Shown piece by piece: positions 53,003 to 63,344 of a DNA stretch of 64,000 nucleotides. The notes beneath the pieces are model-generated. The model saw only the letters and a program-made list of their open reading frames with translations. It ran no database searches and was not told the origin of the DNA. The first letter of the stretch is position 1. Each line of letters opens with the position of its first letter. This DNA comes from Aureobasidium sp. EXF-3400 (Eukaryota; Ascomycota; Dothideomycetes; Dothideales; Saccotheciaceae), in NCBI GenBank assembly GCA_024195585.1, contig SWBL01000042.1, positions 62,001-126,000 on the forward strand, in the 5' to 3' direction. The position numbers and the translations under genes are program-made.

Positions 53003-53707
53003 ATGGCCCCTGCTACCCCATTTGAAAAAATGAAGAAGGCCGCCAGAAACAGACAGCGTGCTCTTGGTGGTGGTTGGTCCACTCCTTTTCCTCGCAACCT
53101 GGCCAACCAACAGTCAAAGGTCGTTCCCACCAGGGTCATCAAGACCACCTCCAAATGTTCCACCTTCTTCATGAAATCTGAGGATCTTTTGGCCCACATT
53201 CAGAAGGAGAGAGAAGAAAAGCTCGCTGAAGAAAAGCTCGCTCGGCAAAAGCTCACCCAACCTGCCCGCAAAGACAAAGGTTCCAGCAAAGCAACCGACC
53301 TCGTCATCACCGCTGAGTCGTCTAACAAGAGCAAGGCTCGTCACGACTCACTGTCACCACTCCCAGCAGCTGCTCCAACCAAGAAGCCTGAATTCCAAAG
53401 ATCAGGCACCGGATTGAGCTTCGAGAGCAGCTCCAGCTCTGCAACAACAAGCGTCAGAGGCACTCACCTGCTTCTGGCCATCACCCCAGAAGCCCAATAC
53501 GACCGTTGGATCGTAGCTTGGGAAAAGCTGTGCAACCTCACTGGCGACAACATCGACCTCTACTACTCGAGCATCGAGACCGCCACCGACCCTGCCGGCC
53601 TCAAAATCTACGCCGACTGCGAGAACAAGCTCATGGGCGACATCCTCAAGAAAAAACTCTACCGCGGCACAGTTCTCAACAAGAAATTGATCTGCGAGTT
53701 CATCTAG
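53003..53707 (+). CDS. Orphan-like basic protein of unknown function
   Basis: One exon, 234 aa. No family recognised. The N-terminus is basic (FEKMKKAARNRQRALGGGW). Residues about 60-90 form a charged helix with a duplicated segment (KEREEKLAEEKLARQKL), probably coiled coil. An S/A/K-rich linker follows. The C-terminal 80 residues look folded: ITPEAQYDRWIVAWEKLCNL, NIDLYYSSIETATDP, KIYADCENKLMGDILKKKLY. A pyrimidine-rich leader precedes the ATG, and codon use looks like neighbouring real genes. It lies at the edge of a gene-poor stretch. Confidence 0.65.
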   Translation: MAPATPFEKMKKAARNRQRALGGGWSTPFPRNLANQQSKVVPTRVIKTTSKCSTFFMKSEDLLAHIQKEREEKLAEEKLARQKLTQPARKDKGSSKATDLVITAESSNKSKARHDSLSPLPAAAPTKKPEFQRSGTGLSFESSSSSATTSVRGTHLLLAITPEAQYDRWIVAWEKLCNLTGDNIDLYYSSIETATDPAGLKIYADCENKLMGDILKKKLYRGTVLNKKLICEFI

Positions 53708-56272
53708 GGGGATCAAGAAACAATGTACATGGTATTGACCATATATGGGTATTGAAGGATTTTTAGCAAGGTGTTTTGGAAAACATGAATTTGGGCATCG
53801 GGATTTGGAAATTGTCACTTGGGATGGCTGTATACCCCTTACATCGGCATTGTTTCTTGATGTTGTACGGAATATCTTCTGTTGTATACAAATTGTGTCT
53901 TGTCTACATATCGCCTCCCCGTGTGCGAAAGACAGTCACAATGTAGCTATAGAAATGCACGATACTCTTATAAAGAATATGGCTTCCATGGAGAGAACCC
54001 TATTGAAGACTATCTCAGTGGCCACGCTTATTTTCGAGTTGTAACTGTGCATTTCGATAGCTTATAATACCTTATATCCCAGGATGGAGGGGGCGTCAAG
54101 CAAGATTGTGACTGTCTTGAGCACACGGGGAGGCGCCGTCTCTGCTTTTGCCACAGTAAAGAATTGCAAGTGCGTGATGATTTGGCTGCCTGGTTCACAT
54201 GACTGCTGTTGCCTGGTGCGTTGGATCACGTAAACTCGCTCCCTTTCACACGTTATTGGACCAAACTGCCTCAATCTCTACGACCTGCAGTTTAGATCTG
54301 AGACACTGCATTTACCGCTTGCAATAGCACAGAAATATGACTGAATCATCACAGCATCAAGTGCGTTGTTGTCTGCAACGAACACGGGATGCTCTTCAGA
54401 TAAATGTAGACTAGACATACAACAGATCCCAAATTATATGTGCCTGAATTTTGAGGCGAGTCTGGGATGCTCCGCAGCTGGTAGACGATGATATTGAACT
54501 AGTGATCAATGCATAGTAGAGAGCTGCTAAAACAATCATAAATATTCTCATACATACAATGTAATGTATGGATGTATTACTGCATATTGGCATGAAGTTG
54601 TCACCAAAGCCACAAAGCCGTGTTAAGCCGAGCTTCATAACATGACCAGCATTTCACCAGTCCAAAGACCAAGGAAGCATTTTCCTATCCAGTACATGTA
54701 TCCTGATACTCTCCGAGAGTCAGATCTCAAGCGAGACCGGGGTCGGGTTTCGTATTCGCACCCGTCTCAAAGCCTCACGGTTGTAATCCTTGTCATGCAT
54801 CATCTTCGATACAACCAACCCCATGGAGTGACTCGCTATCTCCCTCCCGTGCGTTGCTGCATGCGGAGTATCTGTACCAAGTACACGGTAGTCCGGCACG
54901 GTTTCCTCATGCAAAGGATATTGCTCAGAAAAACGATGTGTGTCTTTGCTAATGCCGACGCTATGCGCAGGCATCCCTGAGCTTCACCACCAACGCCTCC
55001 CTCTCAGAATCGGATATGTTGCGTATGTGTGTGCTAAGCCGAGAGCGCGGTTGGCCGAATGCTGGAGAAGATAAGCAGAAAGGGCTTTGTTTCGTCCAGG
55101 TGGAAGAGAGGTTGACTAAGAGTGGTGACAGGCATGTTGTGGTAATGCGAAGGATGAGATCCAGGCCCGCAAGATAGAGAGGTTTGATTTTTCTGCACCG
55201 CCTGCAGGGCGGGCCATAGTCTATGGGGGCTCCTTGATAGGTGTAGTCTCGGTGTGAGGTCATGTTTTGTGCTCCTTCTCGTCAATGGACCGCATGGCTT
55301 GCTTCCGGATCATGTTCCACGACTCTTTTGCAGCAGGCCATTGGAGCATGGCGAGAATGATGCATGTCCAGGATGACGGCCAGGTTTATGTGCGATTCAT
55401 GTTCAAGGGCCGATGGTTTCAACGACGCAGAAGCGTTGGACGACGGTCTTCGCGGGTCTCGTCAATCCGAAGAGTGCAGAATCCTCACGAAAGAGCTGAT
55501 GAATCCAGGTAAGGCGTTCCGTGACGAATCTTTGGCTCTCGTAACAAACATGTCGTTGCGTATGGAAGTTGTCATGTTGCTGTGGCAGCCTTGAGGTCGA
55601 AAAATCTTCATTACCGACTCAATCTTTTTGCGCAAGCACGACGTACATGAAAGCACCTGCCAATTCTCACAACTAATGTCTTTGTAGGGGGCTCCAGGTA
55701 GTCGCGTGCCTTGCATACTTCAAACAGATCCGAGAGGATTTATACACCCTTGCAATGTCCATCATTGCGGCAGGATCAATTCCGAGCAAGTCCCAGAGTG
55801 GTCACAATCGCGACCAGCGCGGATGCCTTGACTCGGCGCTGATCTTCATCTGGCGGCGCGAAGCGATGGATTGTTGTTGAAAATGAAAGCCTTGGCTAAA
55901 TAGATCAACGTTGCGTGACGTGTGTTTTAGCAAACTTTGCGAGCTTGCAGGCTGGCGTGAAGCCACTGACACCAGAAGAGGGGAAATTTCTGTTCCTTCC
56001 GAGCCTATTCCTCGATACTGATCTTTAGCGTCTTCGTATCCTGCTTTGAAAGGTATTCGTTTGACTCCGAGATGTTTAGATGTGATGAAGAAGCCTGTAA
56101 AGACTTTAGCAGCGTTCGAAAACTATAACATGAACATATCGAAGTGTTGAAACTGGAAAGGACATCGTGAAATGGTCATAGTAGATTCTTCTCGCCATAT
56201 CTAAAGGTATAAAAAGTTCATCAAACAGTAAAGAGCATAGTTCATAGCATACAAGCATCCAGTGCTCGTTGC
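53708..56272. other. Gene-poor 2.6-kb region with a full MITE
   Basis: Contains the best MITE copy (53912-54135). Between about 54700 and 55750 the minus strand has several short overlapping frames with fragments that look protein-like (e.g. ISDSEREALVVKLRDACA, CENWQVLSCTSCLRKKIESV) but no continuous spliceable gene; a decayed gene is possible. Nothing else supported. Confidence 0.45.
53912..54135 (+). mobile_element. MITE-like element, copy A (best preserved)
   Basis: 224 bp. Left end CGCCTCCCCGTGTGCGAAAG, continuing ACAGTCACAATGTAGCTATA; right end GATTGTGACTGTCTTGAGCA then CACGGGGAGGCG. The two ends are inverted complements over about 30 bp with two or three mismatches, and the similarity resumes as AGAAATGCAC (left) against GTGCATTTCGATAG (right). 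No open frame of note. A clear target-site duplication could not be seen. Confidence 0.82.
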
Positions 56273-57730
56273 TTATCGGTTGTCAGCGCAAGACCAGGAG
56301 CGGCCGCTAGAGTCCTTGGCCAGCTCGACGCCTGATGCGTAAAGACCAACACCGCAGATGATGATACCCAAAAGCACCAACACGCAGTTGCAGCAGAAGA
56401 GGAAAATCTTCTTGGGGTTGGCGAACCAACTGCCCTTCATGATGTAAAGCCACATAATACCGGGAAGTCCATAACTGAACCACGAGGCGAAAAGAGAAGC
56501 GACAAATCCGAGCAAGTTGCTGAAGTTGGGGATCGATTCGGCCAAGATCCATGCGATGAACCAGATACCGAAGATGATGGCGAACCAGGAAGAAGTGGCA
56601 ACAACACCACGGCTGTGAAGATGCTTGGTGCCAGCAAAGATGCGGATATAGATGTACTTGGCTGTGACGTGACCAAAGATAACACCAGCGATGATGATGG
56701 TAGGCAGGGCGATGCCCCAGGCGACCTTCGAGACAATAACAGAGGCACTGCTCAGAGCAGGACTGGTGACCTTGTCACCAGCAAAGTAGTAGATAACGAC
56801 AGCAGCAACCAAGTAAAGCGAAGTGTCAACGGCCTGGAGGGTCATCAGAGACTTGGGGTAGTCCTTAGGGTCACGGAGCTCGCTGATGAAGCTGAGCCAG
56901 GCAGCATGTCCACCGTAAGCAAAAACAATGTTGGAGACACTGTTGAAAGCAGTAGGGAAGTTGGGGTGGGCGGTAGCGACGATGTTACGGTCTGGCAGAG
57001 GGCTGATACCAAGGGCAATCATGGTGATCATGACAGCTGAGAGGATAGAGATGAAAGAAGCAATGGCCAAGAAGGACACATTCTTCATCGTACGAGGGAT
57101 GGTAAGGATGAAGAAGAGCACCAGGCCGACGATACCAAAGACAATGCTGCAAGTTCCGTGGTTGGTAAGAGTGTTCATGGCGATAATGAAAGTTAGAACG
57201 TGAGAAGCCATGCCTATGCTCGGTTAGAACGACGAAAGTCTGCTTGTGTAAGAACCAAACTTACAAAAGACACAGAAAGTGACATATGCGAAGCCAAACA
57301 GTTCGCGTCCGAACTTGCCCATAAGAATATAACCGACATCACCGAATGAGGAGACCTGAGGATACTTCATACGGAACTGCCAGAGGGTGTAACCAGAGTA
57401 GGTGGTGATGATGCCCATGAGAATAATTGCGATGATACCACCGACCAGACCGATGGTCTTCAGGACTGCAGGCAGAGACAAGATACCGAGCGAGATGTTC
57501 TCGGCGATCATGATCATGGCACCTTGCCACCAGGTCATGGTCTTGTACTGAATCTCGGCACCATCCTCGTTACCGAAGATATCCAGCACCTCGGTTTCCT
57601 TCATCGTACCGTTAGATTCGACATCGTCGGCAATGGGGGCTGCGCCGATGGCTCCAAAGTTATCAACCCTTTTTTCCTGGTCGTATTGAGGTGGTTGACC
57701 AATAGGTGTGGGCATCTCGTTTTGATGCAT
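56273..57730 (-). CDS. AAAP-family amino acid permease (Mtr-like)
   Basis: Amino acid/auxin permease superfamily transporter; the closest type is the fungal neutral/aromatic amino acid permease Mtr. Exons 57730-57265 and 57213-56273 (51-nt intron, GTAAGT...CATAG) give 468 aa. The cytosolic N-terminus (about 65 residues, VDNFGAIGAAPIADDVES) is followed by YKTMTWWQGAMIMIAENISL, GILSLPAVLKTIGLVGGI, TYSGYTLWQFRMKYPQVSSF and GDVGYILMGKFGRELFG. The second exon has SNIVFAYGGHAAWLSFISEL, RDPKDYPKSLMTLQAVDTSL, VSKVAWGIALPTIIIAGVI and SYGLPGIMWLYIMKGSWFAN. About eleven hydrophobic spans can be traced. It is flanked on both sides by gene-poor DNA. Confidence 0.9.
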
Positions 57731-59787
57731 GATGAAGACGACGCGTCGAGACCTGAAGAGGATGTGTTTGCGATCGTCTGAAGCAGGGTCCGACCGGGTA
57801 TAAGAAAAGTGGCGTGCCTGGTTGCTGGGATATCCCCACACAAAGTGACAGCTGTAAGAATAACCAGGGATGACCGTGAGAGAGGAGGGCAAGAGGGCAC
57901 ACGACGGAGGGAGAGGTAGTTAAATAGTGGTTGGGGTAGAAGATGACTAGACCCGGCAGATCTCCAAGCAAAGCAGTTGTGCCTACGTAAAATTTTGCTC
58001 AAGTCGTTGGTGGAGGAGAAGTGGACGATGCACCAGACGCTACGGCCTTACAACGGAGCCTTTCCCCACGGTGTTAGGTAAAAAGAATCATGCTCTTGGT
58101 TGAGCACGTATGCGTTTAGGTTTCAAGCAACGCATCAGACTGGCTGAATTGACTCGTAGGTGGTTTGCATCAAGTAATAGAAATCCTTCCATTCTCAAGC
58201 AACGTGGCCCCCGGTTTTTTGGTATGGGGATGCATGTGGAGCCCCAGGATGTGATCAATTTTGACCTGCTTCGAGAACTGCTTGATCGCAAAACATCTGG
58301 ATAGCATCTTGTTGCATCTGAGAAGCAATTTTTTTTCTTGCTCAAGAGGTGTCGTCAGAAGTAGCGCTACGTAGGTGGAGCAGTTGAGTCAATCGACGCC
58401 TCCAAGCCTTCCGCCAGACTTTGGTGCCTGACAGCCACTGGGGAACCTCCAACCTACTCCTATCAGATTGCTAGAAATATGAATGTGTAAAAGGTTAAGG
58501 CTCGGTTCGGGCTCTGGGACATCCGTCGTACGACTGGGCGATCTTTGCCATTAGCGATGTCGGCAGGGTACGCCGGACAAAGCAAAAACTCGGGCGGTTA
58601 GCGCCGGTTCTTCTCGGCCTTGTCCTTGTATCAACGACACACCGTGCGTTTTGTACAGAAACGTGTGTTTTATGCCAGTCGATGCAGCGTTGCAGTGCTC
58701 AAGGTTTGATGAGCCTTGAAGACTCGAATTTTGTGCTCTCATCCATGTAAAAGAATGACCACAACAGCTGGTCATTGTGAGCCTCTCGTCAAGATGAACA
58801 AAACTCGACGGCAAAATTTGCCCTGGGAAGCTGTGCGCGGGCTTCTGACACTGCCAGAGCGTTCCAGTCTCATCTCGACCTCCTTCGCACGGTCACCAAC
58901 CGCGCCGGGGAGCCCAAAGCTGTGTCTTGCTTTCTCACCAAAATTTGTGCCAAGCGCTTATCTGGAAGAGGATGGATCTGTTCTGCTCTGTGGAGTATTC
59001 GCTGCCGACCATCCATCTGCGAATGACGTTGGCTCTACCTATTGCCGCCCTGGATCTTGAGATGTGAACTGACAGGGGTTCGTTGATCCTACAGTGATCA
59101 CAATACCATGGCATCGCTATCTGATACATGTTGCAGATGCAAAAGATAACAAGCGATAAGTGTAGCATCACTGCCTGTGAAGACAACTCCAGGGATGGAT
59201 TATGACAAACCCGCTTACCACGATGTATCTTGTTTAATACCCCTTACTCCCTTTGTGCCAACGCCTAGTTCCACGTGTAGCTATAAAAAGCCATGATATT
59301 ATCAAGAGCCGGAGTATCGTCCGCTGGTAGGTATCGTCTGGACAGCACGCTCTACACACATTTAGATCTTGCACAGAGATTTTGTGCTCTAAAAGCTTAC
59401 AACATCACTGATGTAGCTGCGCGAGAGAGGGCAGAGTACTTGATAACTGCTTTTGATTTTATATTAGTCTTGCCCCTGATGGTCTCGACTGGCTGTTCGT
59501 CCTCTGTTGAGTGATCCATTGCAGAAATCGTTGCAGCCCGTGCTTGTGTGTGCAGAAAAAGGAGAAGTGCAGTCAAGATTGAGTAGGTATTGGTTCTGAT
59601 ATACAAAAAGTCTACGGCAGTGAACCGAGTACTCTGACAGCGCGAAAATACAAACGTCCAGATCTAAAACGCCACTTCGATATGCCTCTATCATGGCTTT
59701 GGTGCAGATGAAACGCCCTAAAATGCCGCCATTCCACAAACCATTCTTACAAATACATGTTTACAAGCTCGTTCATGACAGCGCCAA
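57731..59787. other. Gene-poor 2.1-kb region
   Basis: Promoter of the permease at the left end, 3' flank of the mitochondrial carrier at the right. Short frames such as the one at 58110-58304 (+) have no family support. No MITE copy recognised. Confidence 0.45.
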
Positions 59788-61095
59788 TTAGTCCTCGTTA
59801 GAAGCAACGAGCGGATGTAGCTCGAAATATTTGAGGAGCTGTTGGTACATGACAAGCATGGTTCCACTCTGTACACTCGTCCATACGAAACGTGGACCCA
59901 CGCCTCTGAAAAGACCAGCGAAACCTTCATGCTTGTAAATCACCTTCAGGCCTGCAATGACATTATCGGTTTCGAGAGCGACCGCTCCGTGGTTCTTCAA
60001 AGCGGTTGATGGACCTCCTGTCGATATGGGTCTTTTTGCATCATGTATCGGAGGTGCTTGTCTTGTCGGCCTATGCGTTGTGCTCGCCGGACTGACTGTA
60101 GGACCAGTCTTGGAGGCTTGTGAAGCAGCAGCGTGTGCAAACTCGGGGTCCAGTTGAGTTTGGATACGTGTTTTGACCACATCAAGTGGACATGTAATGA
60201 CTCCTGCCATTCCTCCGGCGCTTGCACCGGTGAATATCTCCAATGGAAGACCAATGTCCTTGCTTCCCATCCAAGCTTTTGCTATATTTTGTTCTTGTTC
60301 GTAGAAGGCGAATTGTAGAGCGGAGAAAGGCAAGTCGCGTGCTAGGGTGGCAGAATAGCCGGAGAACATCTCCCTCCATCCTTCGACACGGATGATTGTT
60401 CTAAAAGCATCCCATGTGCCATGGTAGTTGTAGCCACTGTAGAAGTAGGGGTTGTTGTGTCGGCCCTGCAACTGCAGCCGTGTCTTGAGGACCTCAGAAG
60501 GGACATACCAGGGGGAGGCTGCCAGATCGGCAAAGAAACCTGGTGGTATGGTTAGCATTGAGAACAGAGCATGTGCGAGGTGAAGGCATGTTACCAGAAG
60601 TGAAGTATGCGACGGAAGGATTGACGCCGTAGTCAATCATGGCACGCTTGGAATACTCGTAGGCAGCGAAGAAGGTCATGGTACCGGTGAAGGATCCAAG
60701 GAAAGCAGGCGTAACACCTCCATAAAGTCCTCGTACCAGACCTTCCTGGCGCCAAATAGTGCGGTAGGTCGAGCCCATGGATGTGTATTTCGGTGGCATG
60801 TGCGGGTCGCCCTGCTGCCTCGTCTTGACTGTGTCGAGCGAATGCATGAGCATGTCACCCATCAAACCACCAAGACCTCCTGCAAGCATTGCCTAAACTC
60901 AGTTAACCTTGGTCCCGTGGCTGTGTCGTGGTCCAGACTAACATGAATGTATGGCGGCCGGGCTTCTTCTTCCATAGCTGACTCCTGCTGCACTATTTTT
61001 CCTCTATGATCCCGTTGTGCCGCCGTCTCTGTCGAAGCATGATGTGAAATGGTGTCTGACGGGGACAAGTATTCAGCCACGCGGGCTAATACCAT
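59788..61095 (-). CDS. MME1: Mitochondrial carrier Mme1-like (magnesium exporter)
   Basis: SLC25 inner-membrane carrier. Exons 61095-60943, 60892-60595 and 60539-59788 (introns 50 and 55 nt; the first has a GTTAGT donor) give 400 aa. Carrier motifs: MHSLDTVKTRQQG (repeat 1), YVPSEVLKTRLQLQG (repeat 2) and TCPLDVVKTRIQTQ (repeat 3). Stretches specific to the yeast Mme1/YMR166C group include GGLMGDMLMHSLDTVKTRQQ, YFTSGFFADLAASPWYVPSE, NNPYFYSGYNYHGTWDAF, RDLPFSALQFAFYE and GVGPRFVWTSVQSGTMLVMY. A long S/T/P insert (about residues 285-330) precedes the last repeat half, also a feature of the group. The N-terminus (about 50 residues) is polar. Mme1 is reported as a Mg2+ exporter; that function is by homology. 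Confidence 0.88.
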
Positions 61096-61663
61096 GGGTG
61101 CCTTCGAATGAGAGAATCAATGGGAGCGAGCGTGCGTATGTGTAGGGTCAAAGCAGGTGGTGTTTCGCAAGATGGTTGAATATTGAAATGTATGGATGTC
61201 TTCCTCGCCGGAACCTCTTCAAGTTTCTTTGAGTCCGACTTCTGCAGTTCGTCATGTTGCTTGGCATTGGCCAATCGCCGCTTCCGACCACCGCCTCCGC
61301 CGACTACCCTGTCTTGACCGCAGACATCTGAGACAAACATTTACTGCTGATATCTTTGTGTTTCGACTCAAAATCATTGTAATGAGTTCTTCAGAGAAGT
61401 CAGTGGTGCTACTTGTATAGCGATCAATTGTACAGCTGATCACATGGCCGGACCAATCTGTTAGTTCAACGCCAAGAACCCTCGTAACTCCCTCCTCTTT
61501 GGTCCAGCACGGTGTTTTGAAGCTTCCATCTGCACGCGTCTTGTACACCACTCGTGTTTTTCTTTTCACCAGATTGCTCACCGCATACCCCTTTAAACAC
61601 TATCATCTCACGAGATACTTGATTGCCTTATTGACGCGACCCTTCTCATTATATATTCGCATC
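61096..61663. other. Divergent promoter, MME1-like / HeH-like membrane gene
   Basis: 568 bp, no gene or repeat supported. Confidence 0.45.
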
Positions 61664-62847
61664 ATGCCTACCTGGTTGAACTTGCACCGCAAAGCTGAAC
61701 TTGCCGAACTTGCTGGTCAAGTCGGCATCGACGAGTATGCATACCAAACGCGTCGTTTTCCATCATCTTTCTGATTGTTGTAGCGTTTCCGATCTTCGTA
61801 AAGATCAGATTGTTGCTCTTCTCGAAGAGCAACTTACAACCAACGCGTCAACATATTCCGAGTATCCTTCTTTCGAGGGCTACTATGCTCGCAAGGGCTC
61901 TCCCACAAAGCGCGAGTCGGGCTCAACTCCTGCCGCCGAACCAGAAATCACTAGATCTGTGACGCGGAAACGCGCTCCACGCATCAAGGGCGAGTCTGAC
62001 GTGTAAGTTACCTCTTGTTCCGTGTGCACGCTCTTCCTTCTCATAACAATCTGTCAGTGAGCCCATTTCATCACCTACTGCAGTCACTGGAAGGCGCACT
62101 GCCCGTGCTGTGGCTGTAGCAACTCCGGCCAGAGTTGGGGCACCTAGAGTCGAGGAGCCTGTGATCGAGGAACCACGTATCGAGGATTCTATGCTTCTCA
62201 GTCCACCGCGCATGGCACTTCCTCCTTCGCCTGCCGTTGTGACTGATGCCATCGAGGAACAGACTGCCCGTATCTCTGAGGGTATGAACAAGCTCTGGAC
62301 TTCATCACACATCATGGATGTGCTTTACCAGGCTCGTCTCGATCTTTCTTCTGTCACGGGCGTTCATTTCACCATGCTCCTTCTCGAATCCGCAGCACTT
62401 CATTACGCAACTGTTCCATGGAGGTTTGCATTCGACTTCCCGAGTCTGTTCGGATTCCCCAGCTTCGCGGTATTCCTGCCTGACGTATTTGTATTCCTCA
62501 CTCATCACTACTGGGCACCTTCTTTGCTCTGGGCTACGATGAACTTCTGGATCCCCCTTGCCACAGGCTGGTTGTTCAACTTGTCGCTCAAGCTTAAGAA
62601 GAAGGACGGTGTCGAGGACTACAGACCTGTCTATCGCATCGATCCTCTGATGTTCAGTATCGCCAAAGCTCTGATGTCGTGGATGGTCTATGCCCAAGGT
62701 AACAGACTGTATGGATCTTTCGCCGAACAGACCGTCAAGACGGTCGAGAATGCTATGCCCTACGGCTACAGCGGTGCCATGGTTGCAGCATACATCGGTA
62801 TTGCTACAAGTATCTGGGATGGCATCCAGAACAAGAAGAGAGCGTAA
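61664..62847 (+). CDS. Membrane protein with N-terminal SAP/HeH-like motif
   Basis: Exons 61664-61734, 61784-62002 and 62058-62847 (introns 49 and 55 nt) give 359 aa. Residues 1-40 (PTWLNLHRKAELAELAGQVG, then DDVSDLRKDQIVALLEEQL) have the helix-extended-loop-helix pattern of SAP/HeH motifs. A disordered basic stretch (TRKRAPRIKG, TGRRTARA) and a PE-repeat (RVEEPVIEEPRIED) follow. The C-terminal 190 residues are hydrophobic with about three to five spans (LLLESAALHYATVPW, FGFPSFAVFLPDVFVFLTHH, LLWATMNFWIPLATGWLFNL, GAMVAAYIGIATSIWDGI). I do not recognise a named family. The architecture recalls inner-nuclear-membrane HeH proteins but lacks their MSC domain, so localisation is only a guess. Confidence 0.78.
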
Positions 62848-63344
62848 ACTGCGATTTTCTTGGACCTATCTTTAGCTGGGATATGTCTTTTGGACCTTTC
62901 GCTCTACGCCACCTTGAAATGCGAAAAATTCAGTCTCATAGGCATATAGAGGTCGTGTTACATGTGGATCAATACTGAATATTGTCCAGTGAAGGAGTCT
63001 CTTGGCGTTACTTCAGGTCGGTGGTTCAGGGCATAGGTTGGACATCTGTTGAACTGCGCATTTTTTCAGTCACAAGTTTTCAAATTGTGTATTTATTGTT
63101 AAAAACCCTGATCAAATTGACACAAAACGAACACCTCAAGACCCTGTTGAACCTAAAGGCTCTCTTTTGGATTAGGGAAAACTAGAACAGAAAATAAAAA
63201 TAAAAAGTATTCACTGAGGCTTCCAATGCCAAGCCTCTAAAACTTCGACAGACTTCGATCTCAAGGCGCGTTCAATTCAGGGTCCAGAGAAATATTGCAG
63301 ACCGTCTGCACTTTTCTTCAAAACACCACAAGTCGGTCGCAGAC
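62848..63344. other. Intergenic upstream of TTC27/Emw1 homologue
   Basis: 497 bp, A/T-rich around 63060-63220; nothing supported. Confidence 0.45.

Noticed and set aside
58110..58304. 64-codon plus-strand frame in the 57.7-59.8 kb gap
   Set aside because: Protein-like by eye but short, with no family and no splicing partner on either side.
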